From NCBI RefSeq assembly GCF_002794255.1, contig NZ_PGGW01000060.1, forward strand, positions 186,001 through 250,000: DNA of 64,000 nt, given 5' to 3'. The stretch's first letter is position 1. Each line of letters begins with the position of its first letter. Below the pieces are notes generated by a model. The model searched no databases, had not been told where the DNA came from, and saw only the letters and a program-made list of their open reading frames with translations. Positions 41,637 through 50,069 of the stretch are shown here, one piece after another. The position numbers were made by a program, and so were the translations under genes. Origin of the DNA: Streptomyces carminius. Its GTDB lineage: Bacteria > Actinomycetota > Actinomycetes > Streptomycetales > Streptomycetaceae.

Positions 41637-42242
41637 TCAGCGTCCGGCCCGTTCCGGCTCCGCGGACCCGGCGGGCCGGGCGGCCGCGCCGCCCCCGGTA
41701 CCGCCGCCGCCCGGCGGCCGCTTCGGCCAGAGGGTGTAGCCGATCGCGATGACCAGGCTGATCCCGATGACGAAGAGCATCTTCTGCTGCCAGGCCACCA
41801 GCGACTCGCTCCGCCCGGCGTCGCCGACGTACCGGACGGCGCCCTGGAGCAGCGCCATGGCGACCAGCGCGCCGAGCACCGAGCGCGCGCACATCCTCCA
41901 CTCGTGGACGGCCCGCGCCCTCCCGTACTTCGGGGGTCTCACCGGCGGCGGGCCGCCCGCGAAGCGGTGGGCGAAGTGGCCGTCGGCCCACTTGATCATG
42001 TAGTGGCCGTAGGCGACGGTGAAACCGACGTAGACGGCCGCCAGGCCGTGCGTCCAGTTCCCCTCCGCGCCACCCCGCAGGTCGATCGCGGTGGCGGCCA
42101 GCAGCACCAGTTCCAGCAGCGGCTCGCACAGCAGCACCGCCGCCCCCAGCCGCGGTCTGCGGGCCAGGTAGCGCAGGGCCAGCCCCACGGCGAGCAGCAC
42201 CCAGAAGCCCACTTCGCAGACGATGATCAGGGTGACGACCAC
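41637..42242 (-). CDS. Multi-pass membrane protein of unknown function
   Basis: A 201-residue integral membrane protein, starting VVVTLIIVCEVGFWVLLAVGLALRY. Six or so hydrophobic stretches include 'GAAVLLCEPLLELVLLAATAID', 'HGLAAVYVGFTVAYGHYMIKWAD', 'SVLGALVAMALLQGAVRYVGD' and 'MLFVIGISLVIAIGYTLWP'. The middle 'HFAHRFAGGPPPVRPPKYG' is a cytoplasmic loop. GTG 42242 has GGAGAGGAGAG upstream and is preferred to the ATG at 42296. The C-terminus is Gly/Pro/Ala-rich. No known family reaction. It is convergent with pduO and divergent from the NarL-type kinase. Confidence 0.72.
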   Translation of the reverse strand: MVVTLIIVCEVGFWVLLAVGLALRYLARRPRLGAAVLLCEPLLELVLLAATAIDLRGGAEGNWTHGLAAVYVGFTVAYGHYMIKWADGHFAHRFAGGPPPVRPPKYGRARAVHEWRMCARSVLGALVAMALLQGAVRYVGDAGRSESLVAWQQKMLFVIGISLVIAIGYTLWPKRPPGGGGTGGGAAARPAGSAEPERAGR

Positions 42243-42434
42243 GGGGCGGCTCTCCTCTCCGGTTCCCCGGTGCCCGGGGGCGGGGAACGACACCATCAGC
42301 CTGCCCCGCCCCGCTCACCGGGGCGTCACCCCTCGTGACGATCCCGGGCTGCATCCTTCGATGTACCGCGCCGCTCCCCGGAACCGGCCGTGACGCGGAG
42401 GCCGAAGGCGCCCCGGGCCGTGTTGGATGGTGGG

Positions 42435-43685
42435 GTGACCCCCCGCTGCCCCGCCCCGCCACTCGTCCGCCCGCACCGCGACGACGTGCTGATCGCCGCC
42501 GCCGGGCTGGCCGGCGGGCTGGTGCTGTGGCGGCTGGAGCTGTTCACCACCTTCCCCCGCGGTGAACTGCCCGGCGGGCTCTCCCTGCTGCCGCTGGCCG
42601 TGATGAGCGGTGCGGAGCTGCTGCGGCGGACCGCGCAGCCGTGGGCACTGTGGCTCGCGACGGCGGCCCTCGCCGCCGACCTGGTGATCGGCTCGCTGCT
42701 CGCCACCGTGCTGATGTTCACCGACGTCGTCTACGCGGCGGTGCTGTACGGTCCGCCGGGGCTGGCCCGCCGGGTGCCCCCGGCCACCGTCCTCGCCGCG
42801 ATCGCCGTCACCCTCGCCGCCCTCTTCGCCCTGCGCGGGCCCGAGGCGCTCACCCTCGGCATCGTCGCCGCACTGGTCTCGGTCGGTCCCGCCTTCACCG
42901 GTTCCGTCGTCCGGGACCACCGCGACCGGGCCGTCGCCGAGTGGCTGCGGGCCGAGCAGACCGCGCTGCTGGCGGAGATGGACCGGGTCCAGGCCGTCAC
43001 CGCCGAGCGCGCCCGGATGGCCCGTGAGCTGCACGACGTCGTGGCCAACCACCTCTCCGCGATCGCCGTCCACTCCACCGCGGCGCAGTCGCTGGACGAT
43101 CCCGCCGCGACCCGGGAGGCACTCGCGGTGATCCGGGAGAACAGCGTGCAGGGATTGGCCGAAATGCGCCGTCTTATCGGTCTGTTGCGGGATGCCCGGG
43201 AGGGGGAGGAGGTGTCCGCCGCCCCGACGCTGGAGGGCCTGGACGCGCTGCTCGGCCAGGCCCGTGCCCACGGCGGGGCCGACGGGCTCGGCTTCGTCCT
43301 GCGCGACGAGCGCTCCGGCGGCCCGCTGACCGCGTCCGTGGAGCTGGCGGCCTACCGCATCGTCCAGGAGGCGCTGACCAACGCCCTCAAGCACGCCTCC
43401 CCCGGCCGGGTGACCGTCCACCTCACCGGCCCCGGGGACGGCGGCGGCCCGCTGACCGTCCGGGTCACCAGTCCGCTCGGCACCCGGCCCGGTCCGCGCG
43501 CCCCGGGCTCGGGTGCCGGACTGATCGGGATGCGCGAGCGCGTCGGGCTGCTGGGCGGCGACTTCTCGGCGGGCCCGGCCGCCGGGCCCGGCGGCGGGTG
43601 GTGGGAGGTGCGCGCGGTGCTGCCCGTGACGGAGGGCCGGACGGAGGACCGTGCGGAGGGAACGAGAGGAAGGAACGGCGGATGA
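42435..43685 (+). CDS. NarL-type sensor histidine kinase
   Basis: A 416-residue membrane kinase. About five TM segments lie in the first 165 residues, then a HisKA_3 dimerisation domain with the phospho-His in 'RARMARELHDVVANHLSAIAV' (about H200), and a HATPase with 'AYRIVQEALTNALKHA' and 'GAGLIGMRERVGLLGG'. There is no large external domain, so the signal is probably sensed in the membrane. GTG 42435 is preferred; GTG 42420 and ATG 42390 are in-frame alternatives. The stop overlaps the regulator start (ATGA). Confidence 0.85.
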   Translation: MTPRCPAPPLVRPHRDDVLIAAAGLAGGLVLWRLELFTTFPRGELPGGLSLLPLAVMSGAELLRRTAQPWALWLATAALAADLVIGSLLATVLMFTDVVYAAVLYGPPGLARRVPPATVLAAIAVTLAALFALRGPEALTLGIVAALVSVGPAFTGSVVRDHRDRAVAEWLRAEQTALLAEMDRVQAVTAERARMARELHDVVANHLSAIAVHSTAAQSLDDPAATREALAVIRENSVQGLAEMRRLIGLLRDAREGEEVSAAPTLEGLDALLGQARAHGGADGLGFVLRDERSGGPLTASVELAAYRIVQEALTNALKHASPGRVTVHLTGPGDGGGPLTVRVTSPLGTRPGPRAPGSGAGLIGMRERVGLLGGDFSAGPAAGPGGGWWEVRAVLPVTEGRTEDRAEGTRGRNGG

Positions 43686-44350
43686 CCGCTCGGGTGATTC
43701 GGGTGCTCGTCGCCGAGGACCAGTCGGCCGTACGCGCCGGGCTGGTCCTCATCCTCCGCAGCGCCCCGGACATCCGGGTCGTCGGGGAGGCGGCCGACGG
43801 CGAGGAGGCGGTGCGGCTCGCCCGCGAACTGCGGCCCGACCTGGTGCTGATGGACGTGCGGATGCCGCGGCTGGACGGGGTGTCGGCGACGGAGCGGGTG
43901 GTGGCCGGGGAGCTGGCCGAGGTGCTGGTGCTGACCACCTTCGACCTCGACTCGTATGTCTTCGGGGCGCTGCGGGCGGGCGCGGCGGGCTTCCTGCTCA
44001 AGGACAGCGACGCGGCGACGCTGCTCGCGGCGGTACGGGCGGTCGCGCGGGGCGAGGGGGTGATCGCCCCGGCCGTGACCCGCCGGCTGATCCGGGAGTT
44101 CGCCCGCTCCGCCACTTCGCGGAGCGGCCGGGAGGACGGCCCCGCGGTGCTGGATTCCCTCACCCGGCGGGAGCGCGAGGTCCTGGCGTGTGTGGGCGAG
44201 GGGCTGTCCAACGCCGGGATCGCCGAGCGGCTGGGCATGGCGGAGGCCACGGCGAAGACGCACGTCAGCAGGGTGCTGGCGAAACTGGGACTGCGCAGCC
44301 GGGTCCAGGCGGCGGTGCTGGCGCAGGAGTTGGGCATCAGCGGCGCATAA
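43682..44350 (+). CDS. NarL/LuxR-family response regulator
   Basis: A 222-residue DNA-binding regulator. The receiver domain has the acidic start 'VLVAEDQSAVRAG', phospho-acceptor D58 in 'LVLMDVRMPRLDG', 'LVLTTFDLDSYVFGALRAGAAGFLLKD', and a C-terminal LuxR helix-turn-helix with 'LTRREREVLACVGEGLSNAGIAERL' and 'TAKTHVSRVLAKLGLRSR'. It starts inside the kinase stop codon (ATGA), so the two are coupled. The chitinase gene is 163 bp downstream. Whether this pair controls that gene is unknown; DasR-type repeats already sit in that promoter. Confidence 0.9.
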   Translation: MTARVIRVLVAEDQSAVRAGLVLILRSAPDIRVVGEAADGEEAVRLARELRPDLVLMDVRMPRLDGVSATERVVAGELAEVLVLTTFDLDSYVFGALRAGAAGFLLKDSDAATLLAAVRAVARGEGVIAPAVTRRLIREFARSATSRSGREDGPAVLDSLTRREREVLACVGEGLSNAGIAERLGMAEATAKTHVSRVLAKLGLRSRVQAAVLAQELGISGA

Positions 44351-44369
44351 CCCTCCCTTAAGTCTCTCT

Positions 44370-44411
44370 TGGTACAGACCTGTTGACCGGTGGTCCAGAC
44401 CTCTCTACGCT
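44370..44411 (+). promoter_or_regulatory. Chitinase promoter with two DasR-type direct repeats
   Basis: TGGTACAGACCT (44370-44381) and TGGTCCAGACCT (44391-44402) are 12-bp direct repeats 21 bp apart, as described for Streptomyces chitinase promoters and close to the DasR site core TGGTCTAGACCA. The promoter is TTGACC (44383-44388), 17 bp, TACGCT (44406-44411), so the second repeat fills the spacer. A repressor here would block RNA polymerase in the absence of chitin-derived sugars. Confidence 0.8.
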
Positions 44412-44513
44412 CCCTGCAACTGCACGCATCCGCCATGCACATGGCATTCACAGGCGCGACGCGGCAGACCCCCAACGATCCGGCCCTCACCGGACCCTGT
44501 GCGAGGAGCGCTC

Positions 44514-46133
44514 TTGAGAACGAACACCACCGCACACCACTTCAGACGCAAGGTCACGGCGGCCGCGGCCGCGCTGCTGATACCCCTGGGCGCGCTGGTC
44601 GTCATGGCCCCCACGGCCCAGGCCGCCGAGGAGGCCACCGCGACCTACGCCAAGGTCTCCGACTGGGGCAGCGGCTTCGAGGGCAAGTGGACGATCCGGA
44701 ACACCGGTGACACAGCCATCGACAGCTGGACCCTGAACTGGGACTTCCCCTCCGGCACCACGGTGGGTGCCTTCTGGGACGCCGACGTCAGCGGCTCCGC
44801 CGGCGCCTACACCGCGAAGAACAAGACCTGGAACGGCACCCTGGCCCCCGGCGCCAGCGTCAGCTTCGGCTTCAACGGCTCCGGCAGCGGCGAACCGTCC
44901 GGCTGCGCCATCAACGGCCGCCCCTGCGACGGCTCGGCCGGCCCCGGGGAACCGGAGGAGCCCGAGGAGCCGAACGAGCCGGAAGAGCCCGAGGAGCCGG
45001 GCGAGCCCGCGCCCCCCGGTGACCAGATCAACCTGGGCTACTTCATCGACTGGGGCGTCTACCAGCGCGACTACCACGTCAAGAACCTGCTGACCTCCGG
45101 TTCCGCCGCCAAGCTCACCCACATCAACTACGCCTTCGGCGACGTCAAGGGCGGCAAGTGCGCCATGGGCGACGCCTACGCCGCCACCGACAAGGCGTAC
45201 ACCGCCGAGCAGAGCGTGGACGGCGAGGCCGACACCTGGGACCAGCCGCTGCGCGGCAACTTCAACCAGCTGCTCAAGCTGAAGGAGACGTACCCGCACA
45301 TCAAGATCCTGTGGTCCTTCGGCGGCTGGACCTGGTCCGGCGGCTTCCCCGACGCCATGAAGGACCCGGCCGCGTTCGCCGAGTCCTGCCACCAGCTGGT
45401 CAACGACCCCCGCTGGGAGGGCCTCTTCGACGGCATCGACCTGGACTGGGAGTACCCCAACGCCTGCGGGCTGAGCTGTGACACCAGCGGCCCCGAGGTG
45501 ATCGAGGACATGGCGCGGGCCTTCCGTGACCGGTTCGGCGACCAGCTCGTCACCGCGGCCATCACCGCCGACGGTTCCAGCGGCGGAAAGCTCGACCAGG
45601 CCGACTACGCCGGAGCGTCGAAGTACTTCGACTGGTACAACGTGATGACGTACGACTACTTCGGCGCCTTCGCCCCCCAGGGCCCCACCGCCCCGCACTC
45701 CCCGCTGACCTCGTACGACGGCATCCCCAAGCAGGGCTTCAACTCCGCCGCGGCCATCCAGAAGCTGAAGGCCGAGGGCGTCCCGGCGGACAAGCTGCTG
45801 CTGGGCATCGGCTTCTACGGCCGCGGCTGGACCGGCGTGACCCAGAAGGAGCCCGGCGGCACCGCCACCGGCGCGGCGCCCGGCAGCTACGAGGCGGGCA
45901 TCGAGGACTACAAGGTCCTCAAGAGCCGCTGCCCGGCCAACGGAACCGTCGCCGGTACGGCGTACGCGCACTGCGGCAACGAGTGGTGGAGCTACGACAC
46001 CCCCGCCACCGTCGCCGGGAAGATGGACTACGCCAGGCAGCAGGGCCTGGGCGGCGCCTTCTTCTGGGAGTTCAGCGGCGACACCTCCGACGGTGAGCTG
46101 ATCACCGCCATCCACAACGGTCTCAACCGGTGA
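44514..46133 (+). CDS. Secreted chitinase, CBM2 plus GH18
   Basis: A 539-residue enzyme hydrolysing chitin. A Sec signal covers 1-37 (cut near 'AQAA'). A CBM2 binding domain (about 40-140: 'KVSDWGSGFEGKWTIRNTGD' to 'EPSGCAINGRPCDG') precedes a Glu/Pro-rich linker (about 143-165) and a GH18 catalytic domain (about 170-539). The GH18 signature is 'FDGIDLDWEYP', with catalytic E313 and D309/D311. 'ILWSFGGWTWSGGF' and 'WYNVMTYDYFGAF' are also typical. There is no FnIII domain, unlike several other Streptomyces chitinases. The TTG start at 44514 is chosen for GAGGAGCG upstream; an in-frame GTG lies 15 bp earlier. Confidence 0.92.
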   Translation: MRTNTTAHHFRRKVTAAAAALLIPLGALVVMAPTAQAAEEATATYAKVSDWGSGFEGKWTIRNTGDTAIDSWTLNWDFPSGTTVGAFWDADVSGSAGAYTAKNKTWNGTLAPGASVSFGFNGSGSGEPSGCAINGRPCDGSAGPGEPEEPEEPNEPEEPEEPGEPAPPGDQINLGYFIDWGVYQRDYHVKNLLTSGSAAKLTHINYAFGDVKGGKCAMGDAYAATDKAYTAEQSVDGEADTWDQPLRGNFNQLLKLKETYPHIKILWSFGGWTWSGGFPDAMKDPAAFAESCHQLVNDPRWEGLFDGIDLDWEYPNACGLSCDTSGPEVIEDMARAFRDRFGDQLVTAAITADGSSGGKLDQADYAGASKYFDWYNVMTYDYFGAFAPQGPTAPHSPLTSYDGIPKQGFNSAAAIQKLKAEGVPADKLLLGIGFYGRGWTGVTQKEPGGTATGAAPGSYEAGIEDYKVLKSRCPANGTVAGTAYAHCGNEWWSYDTPATVAGKMDYARQQGLGGAFFWEFSGDTSDGELITAIHNGLNR

Positions 46134-46188
46134 CGGAGCGGGAGCTCCGGTACACCTGACGCACCCGGCGCCACAAGCGCCGCACGGC

Positions 46189-46226
46189 GAAGCGGGGAGA
46201 CGGCCCATCGGCCGTCTCCCCGCTTC
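46189..46226. terminator. Hairpin terminator after the chitinase gene
   Basis: 17-bp perfect arms (46189-46205 and 46210-46226, starting GAAGCGGGGAGACGGCC) close a CATC loop, 56 bp past the stop. Confidence 0.8.
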
Positions 46227-46491
46227 CTGTCCTCCCGCGTCCCCGCCGGGCGAGTCCCGCCGGGCTCACGCCGGACCGGCGCTCCCCGGTCCCGCCCCGG
46301 GCGGGGTGCCCGGGATGCCCCGTCGCAGGCCCGCACCCGGGCCGCACCCGGCCTTCCCGGGTTCGTCCCGGGTTCGTCCCGGGACGTCCCGCCTCTGGGG
46401 CCCTCCACGCCGGGCGCCCAGCCCTCGGACCCCGGCCCGGGCCCCACCGCGGGAGACCCCGCTCGCCCGCTCACAACGTCCGCTCACACCG

Positions 46492-46523
46492 GTGGGCCCC
46501 CGGACGGAAGTCCGGGGGCCCAC
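46492..46523. terminator. Hairpin terminator near the end of DUF2550
   Basis: 14-bp perfect arms GTGGGCCCCCGGAC and mirror close a GGAA tetraloop (GNRA type). It lies 86 bp past the DUF2550 stop, on the leftward strand. Confidence 0.65.
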
Positions 46524-46609
46524 GACGGGAAACCCACTACACCACGCCGACCCTCACCCGGGCTCCGTCCGGGCTCCGTCCGGGGGCGCCCCCACCACGG
46601 AGAACCGCA

Positions 46610-47065
46610 TCACGCCACGTTGACTCTCTGTCCGGGGGGTGCGGCCTCCAGCCAGGCGAGGAAGCCGGTCAGCGCGTCCTCGCTCATCGCCATCTCCACC
46701 CGGGTGCCCCGCAGCGAGCAGGCGAGGATCACGGAGTCCGACAGCAGCGCCAGCTCCTCCTCGCCCTGCGGAGTGCGGCGCTCCAGCACCTCGATGGCCT
46801 CGCGCTCCAGCAGCCGGCGCGGCCGGGGCGCGTAGGAGAACACCCGGAACCACTCGATGCGGTCACCGCTGTAGCGGGAGACCCCGTAGACCCAGCCCTT
46901 GCCGCCGTTCCCGGCTCCTTCCGCGGCCTGTGGGGCGTTCCACCGCAGACTGCAGTCGAAGGTGCCGCCCGGCCGCTGGATCAGCCGCCGCCGCAGTCCG
47001 AAGACGAACAGTCCCAGTGCCAGCAGCAGCACCGCGCACCCGAGCAGCACAAGAGCGAGGACCAT
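46610..47065 (-). CDS. DUF2550 membrane-anchored protein
   Basis: A 151-residue protein with one N-terminal TM (LALVLLGCAVLLLALGLFVFGL, about 3-24) and a cytoplasmic-like domain containing 'FDCSLRWNAPQ', 'GWVYGVSRYSGDRIEWFRVF' and 'SLRGTRVEMAMSEDALTGFLAW'. This is the DUF2550 family of Actinobacteria, whose gene regularly follows atpC, though its function is unknown. It is separated from atpC by 126 bp holding a terminator, so it probably has its own promoter. A role in regulating or anchoring ATP synthase is possible but only suggested by position. Confidence 0.82.
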   Translation of the reverse strand: MVLALVLLGCAVLLLALGLFVFGLRRRLIQRPGGTFDCSLRWNAPQAAEGAGNGGKGWVYGVSRYSGDRIEWFRVFSYAPRPRRLLEREAIEVLERRTPQGEEELALLSDSVILACSLRGTRVEMAMSEDALTGFLAWLEAAPPGQRVNVA

Positions 47066-47119
47066 CTCACCGACCTCCTCGCCTTGTCCGTCCGTGTGCC
47101 CGTGTCACAGCCACCATCG

Positions 47120-47172
47120 CCTCAGCCGCGGACCGCCCCGGAGCGATGCTCCGACGCGATCCGCGGCTGAGG
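47120..47172 (-). terminator. Terminator of the atp operon
   Basis: CCTCAGCCGCGGA (47120-47132) pairs with its mirror (47160-47172), and an inner CGGAGC/GCTCCG stem with a 3-nt loop lies between. It begins 20 bp past the atpC stop, closing the operon. Confidence 0.7.
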
Positions 47173-47191
47173 TACTTCCGTCCGCGCGAGC

Positions 47192-47575
47192 TCAGCGTGC
47201 GCTCGTCACGGCCCGCAGCCGGATCTCGGCGCGCCGCTCGGCGGCGGCGTCCGCCTCCGCCTTCGCCCGCTCCAGCGCGCGCTCGGCACGCCGGGCGTCG
47301 ATCTCGTCGGACAGCTCCGCGATCTCCGCGAGTATCGACAGCTTGTTGTCCGCGAAGGAGATGAAGCCGCCGTGCACCGCGGCGACGACGGTGCCGTCCC
47401 CGCTCTCGCCGGTCGTACGGATCGTCACCGGTCCCGACTCCAGCACGCCGAGCAGCGGCTGGTGGCCGGGCATGACGCCGATATCACCCGACGAGGTGCG
47501 CGCGACGACCAGGCCGGCCTCGCCCGACCAGACCTTGCGGTCCGCGGCGACCAACTCGACGTGCAGCTCAGCCAC
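47192..47575 (-). CDS. atpC: ATP synthase F1 subunit epsilon
   Basis: A 127-residue subunit of the central stalk that couples rotation and can inhibit ATP hydrolysis. It starts MAELHVELVAADRKVWSGEA, with 'VMPGHQPLLGVLESGPVTI' and 'VHGGFISFADNKLSILAEIAE', the classic epsilon beta-sandwich. The C-terminal helices ('ARRAERALERAKAEADAAAERR') are short but present. It is the last gene of the atp operon, 90 bp after atpD. A terminator follows. Confidence 0.95.
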   Translation of the reverse strand: MAELHVELVAADRKVWSGEAGLVVARTSSGDIGVMPGHQPLLGVLESGPVTIRTTGESGDGTVVAAVHGGFISFADNKLSILAEIAELSDEIDARRAERALERAKAEADAAAERRAEIRLRAVTSAR

Positions 47576-47665
47576 AGTGGCTCCTCGAAACTGGGGTTTT
47601 CACAGAATAACCGGATGCGGTGACGGGGGACGGGCGGACCCGCCCCCCGCCGCCGGGCGCGGACG

Positions 47666-49120
47666 TCAGGAGACGCCCAGCTCCTTGGCCTTGGCCTTCA
47701 GGTCGTCCAGGCCACCGCACATGAAGAACGCCTGCTCCGGGAAGTGGTCGTACTCGCCGTCGGCGATCGCGTTGAACGCGGCGATCGACTCGTCCAGCGG
47801 CACGTCCGAGCCGTCCAGGCCGGTGAACTGCTTCGCCGCGTGGGTGTTCTGCGACAGGAAGCGCTCGATACGGCGGGCGCGGTGGACCACCAGCTTGTCC
47901 TCCTCGCCGAGCTCGTCGATACCGAGAATGGCGATGATGTCCTGGAGGTCCTTGTACTTCTGCAGGATCCCCTTGACCCGGGTGGCGCACTCGTAGTGCT
48001 CGTCGGTGATGTACCGCGGGTCCAGGATGCGGGAGGTGGAGTCCAGCGGGTCCACCGCCGGGTAGATGCCCTTCTCCGAGATCGGGCGCGACAGCACGGT
48101 GGTCGCGTCCAGGTGGGCGAAGGTCGTCGCCGGGGCCGGGTCGGTCAGGTCGTCCGCGGGCACGTAGATCGCCTGCATCGAGGTGATCGAGTGGCCGCGG
48201 GTGGAGGTGATGCGCTCCTGGAGCAGACCCATCTCGTCCGCCAGGTTCGGCTGGTAGCCCACCGCGGAGGGCATGCGGCCCAGCAGGGTGGAGACCTCGG
48301 AGCCGGCCTGGGTGAAGCGGAAGATGTTGTCGATGAAGAACAGCACGTCCTGCTTCTGGACGTCGCGGAAGTACTCCGCCATCGTCAGACCGGCCAGGGC
48401 GACCCGCAGCCGGGTGCCCGGCGGCTCGTCCATCTGGCCGAAGACCAGCGCGGTCTGCGGGAGGACGCCGGACTCCTCCATCTCGGCGATGAGGTCGTTG
48501 CCCTCACGGGTGCGCTCGCCGACGCCGGCGAACACGGAAACGCCCTCGTGCAGCTTCGCCACACGCATGATCATTTCCTGGATGAGGACGGTCTTGCCGA
48601 CGCCCGCGCCGCCGAACAGACCGATCTTGCCGCCCTTGACGTACGGGGTCAGCAGGTCGATGACCTTCAGACCGGTCTCGAACATCTCGGTCTTGGACTC
48701 GAGCTGGTCGAAGGCCGGGGCCTTGCGGTGGATCGGCCAGCGCTCGGTGACCTCGGACTCGGCCTCCGGCTCGTTCAGGATCCGGCCCAGGGTGTTGAAC
48801 ACCCGGCCCTTGGTGACGTCGCCGACGGGCACCGTGATGCCCTCGCCGGTGTTGGTCACCGGGGCCTGGCGGACCAGGCCGTCGGTGGGCTCCATGGAGA
48901 TGGCGCGCACCACGCCCTCACCGAGGTGCTGGGCGACCTCGAGGGTGAGCGTCTTCTTCACGCCCTCCTGGGCCGGGTCGGCCACCTCGACGGTCAGGGC
49001 GTTGTAGATCTCCGGCATCGCGTCGACGGGGAACTCCACGTCGACGACCGGGCCGATGACCCGCGCGACACGGCCCGTGGCCACGCCCGCAGTGGCGGTC
49101 GGCTCAACAGTGGTGGTCAT
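47666..49120 (-). CDS. atpD: ATP synthase F1 subunit beta
   Basis: A 484-residue catalytic subunit, which binds and forms ATP at the alpha/beta interface. Walker A is GGAGVGKTVL, 'GERTREGNDLIAEM' carries the catalytic Glu and Arg contacts, Walker B is 'DVLFFIDNIFRF', and 'ALVFGQMDEPPGTRLRV' is intact. The start has GGTTACAAC-type leader only 5 bp after atpG, with GGAGTG just upstream. Length is standard. Confidence 0.96.
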   Translation of the reverse strand: MTTTVEPTATAGVATGRVARVIGPVVDVEFPVDAMPEIYNALTVEVADPAQEGVKKTLTLEVAQHLGEGVVRAISMEPTDGLVRQAPVTNTGEGITVPVGDVTKGRVFNTLGRILNEPEAESEVTERWPIHRKAPAFDQLESKTEMFETGLKVIDLLTPYVKGGKIGLFGGAGVGKTVLIQEMIMRVAKLHEGVSVFAGVGERTREGNDLIAEMEESGVLPQTALVFGQMDEPPGTRLRVALAGLTMAEYFRDVQKQDVLFFIDNIFRFTQAGSEVSTLLGRMPSAVGYQPNLADEMGLLQERITSTRGHSITSMQAIYVPADDLTDPAPATTFAHLDATTVLSRPISEKGIYPAVDPLDSTSRILDPRYITDEHYECATRVKGILQKYKDLQDIIAILGIDELGEEDKLVVHRARRIERFLSQNTHAAKQFTGLDGSDVPLDESIAAFNAIADGEYDHFPEQAFFMCGGLDDLKAKAKELGVS

Positions 49121-49125
49121 AGTTG

Positions 49126-50067
49126 TCAGTCACTCCCCGCGGAAGCGTCGGCCAGCGCGCTGGCACCACCGACGATCTCACTGATTTCCTGGGTGATGTC
49201 GGCCTGGCGGGCCTGGTTGGCAAGCCGCGTGAGCGACTTGATGAGGTCCTCGGCGTTGTCCGTCGCCGACTTCATCGCACGCCGGCGGGCGGCGTGCTCG
49301 GAGGCGGACGCCTGGAGGAAGGCGTTGTAGATCCGGCTCTCGACGTACCGCGGCAGCAGGGCGTCCAGGACCTCCTCGGCCGACGGCTCGAAGTCGTAGA
49401 GCGGGAGGATCCGCTGGTCCTTCCCCTCCGCCGCCTTCTCCAGGCCGGAGGCGCTCTCGTTCCCCAGCTCGTCGAGGCTGAGCGGGAGCAGCCGCCGGTC
49501 GACCGCTGTCTGCGTGATCATCGACACGAACTCCGTGAAGACGATGTGCAGCTCGTCGATGCCGCCCTCGGCGGTGTCCTTGCGGACCGCCTCGATCAGC
49601 GGCCCGGCCACGGCCTTGGCGTCGGAGTACGACGGCCGGTCGCTGAAGCCGGTCCACGACTGGGCGATCTTCATGTCGCGGAAGCTGTAGTACGCCACGC
49701 CCTTGCGGCCGACGACGTAGGTGTCGACCTCCTTGCCCTGCGCCCGCAGCCGCTCGGCCAGCCGGTCCGCCGCCTTGATGGCGTTGGACGAGTAACCGCC
49801 GGCCAGCCCGCGGTCGCTGGTGACCAGCAGGACCGCGGCCCGGGCCGGGTTGTCGGCCTCGGTCGTCAGCGGGTGCTGGGTGCCGGAGCCGGTGGCGACC
49901 GCGGCCACCGCCCGGGTCAGCTCGCTCGCGTACGGCGTGGAGGCCGCCACCTGGCGCTGCGCCTTGACGATGCGCGAGGCGGCGATCATCTCCATCGCCT
50001 TGGTGATCTTCTTGGTCGAGGTGACGGAACGGATCCGCCGCTTGTAGACCCTTACCTGGGCACCCAT
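49126..50067 (-). CDS. atpG: ATP synthase F1 subunit gamma
   Basis: A 313-residue shaft subunit. Start MGAQVRVYKRRIRSVTSTKK (ATG 50067), with 'TKAMEMIAASRIVKAQ' at the N-terminal coiled coil and 'EHAARRRAMKSATDNAEDLI' at the C-terminal one. The middle Rossmann-like domain contains 'LLVTSDRGLAGGYSSN'. The start codon lies 2 bp after the atpA stop, so translation is tightly linked. Confidence 0.95.
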   Translation of the reverse strand: MGAQVRVYKRRIRSVTSTKKITKAMEMIAASRIVKAQRQVAASTPYASELTRAVAAVATGSGTQHPLTTEADNPARAAVLLVTSDRGLAGGYSSNAIKAADRLAERLRAQGKEVDTYVVGRKGVAYYSFRDMKIAQSWTGFSDRPSYSDAKAVAGPLIEAVRKDTAEGGIDELHIVFTEFVSMITQTAVDRRLLPLSLDELGNESASGLEKAAEGKDQRILPLYDFEPSAEEVLDALLPRYVESRIYNAFLQASASEHAARRRAMKSATDNAEDLIKSLTRLANQARQADITQEISEIVGGASALADASAGSD

Positions 50068-50069
50068 GC

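Larger units (their letters stand above)
46134..46609. other. 476-bp intergenic region with two terminators
   Basis: Lies between convergent chitinase and DUF2550. No coding frame stands out. Besides two hairpin terminators it has short direct repeats (GGGTTCGTCCC twice near 46355-46380). Confidence 0.5.
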
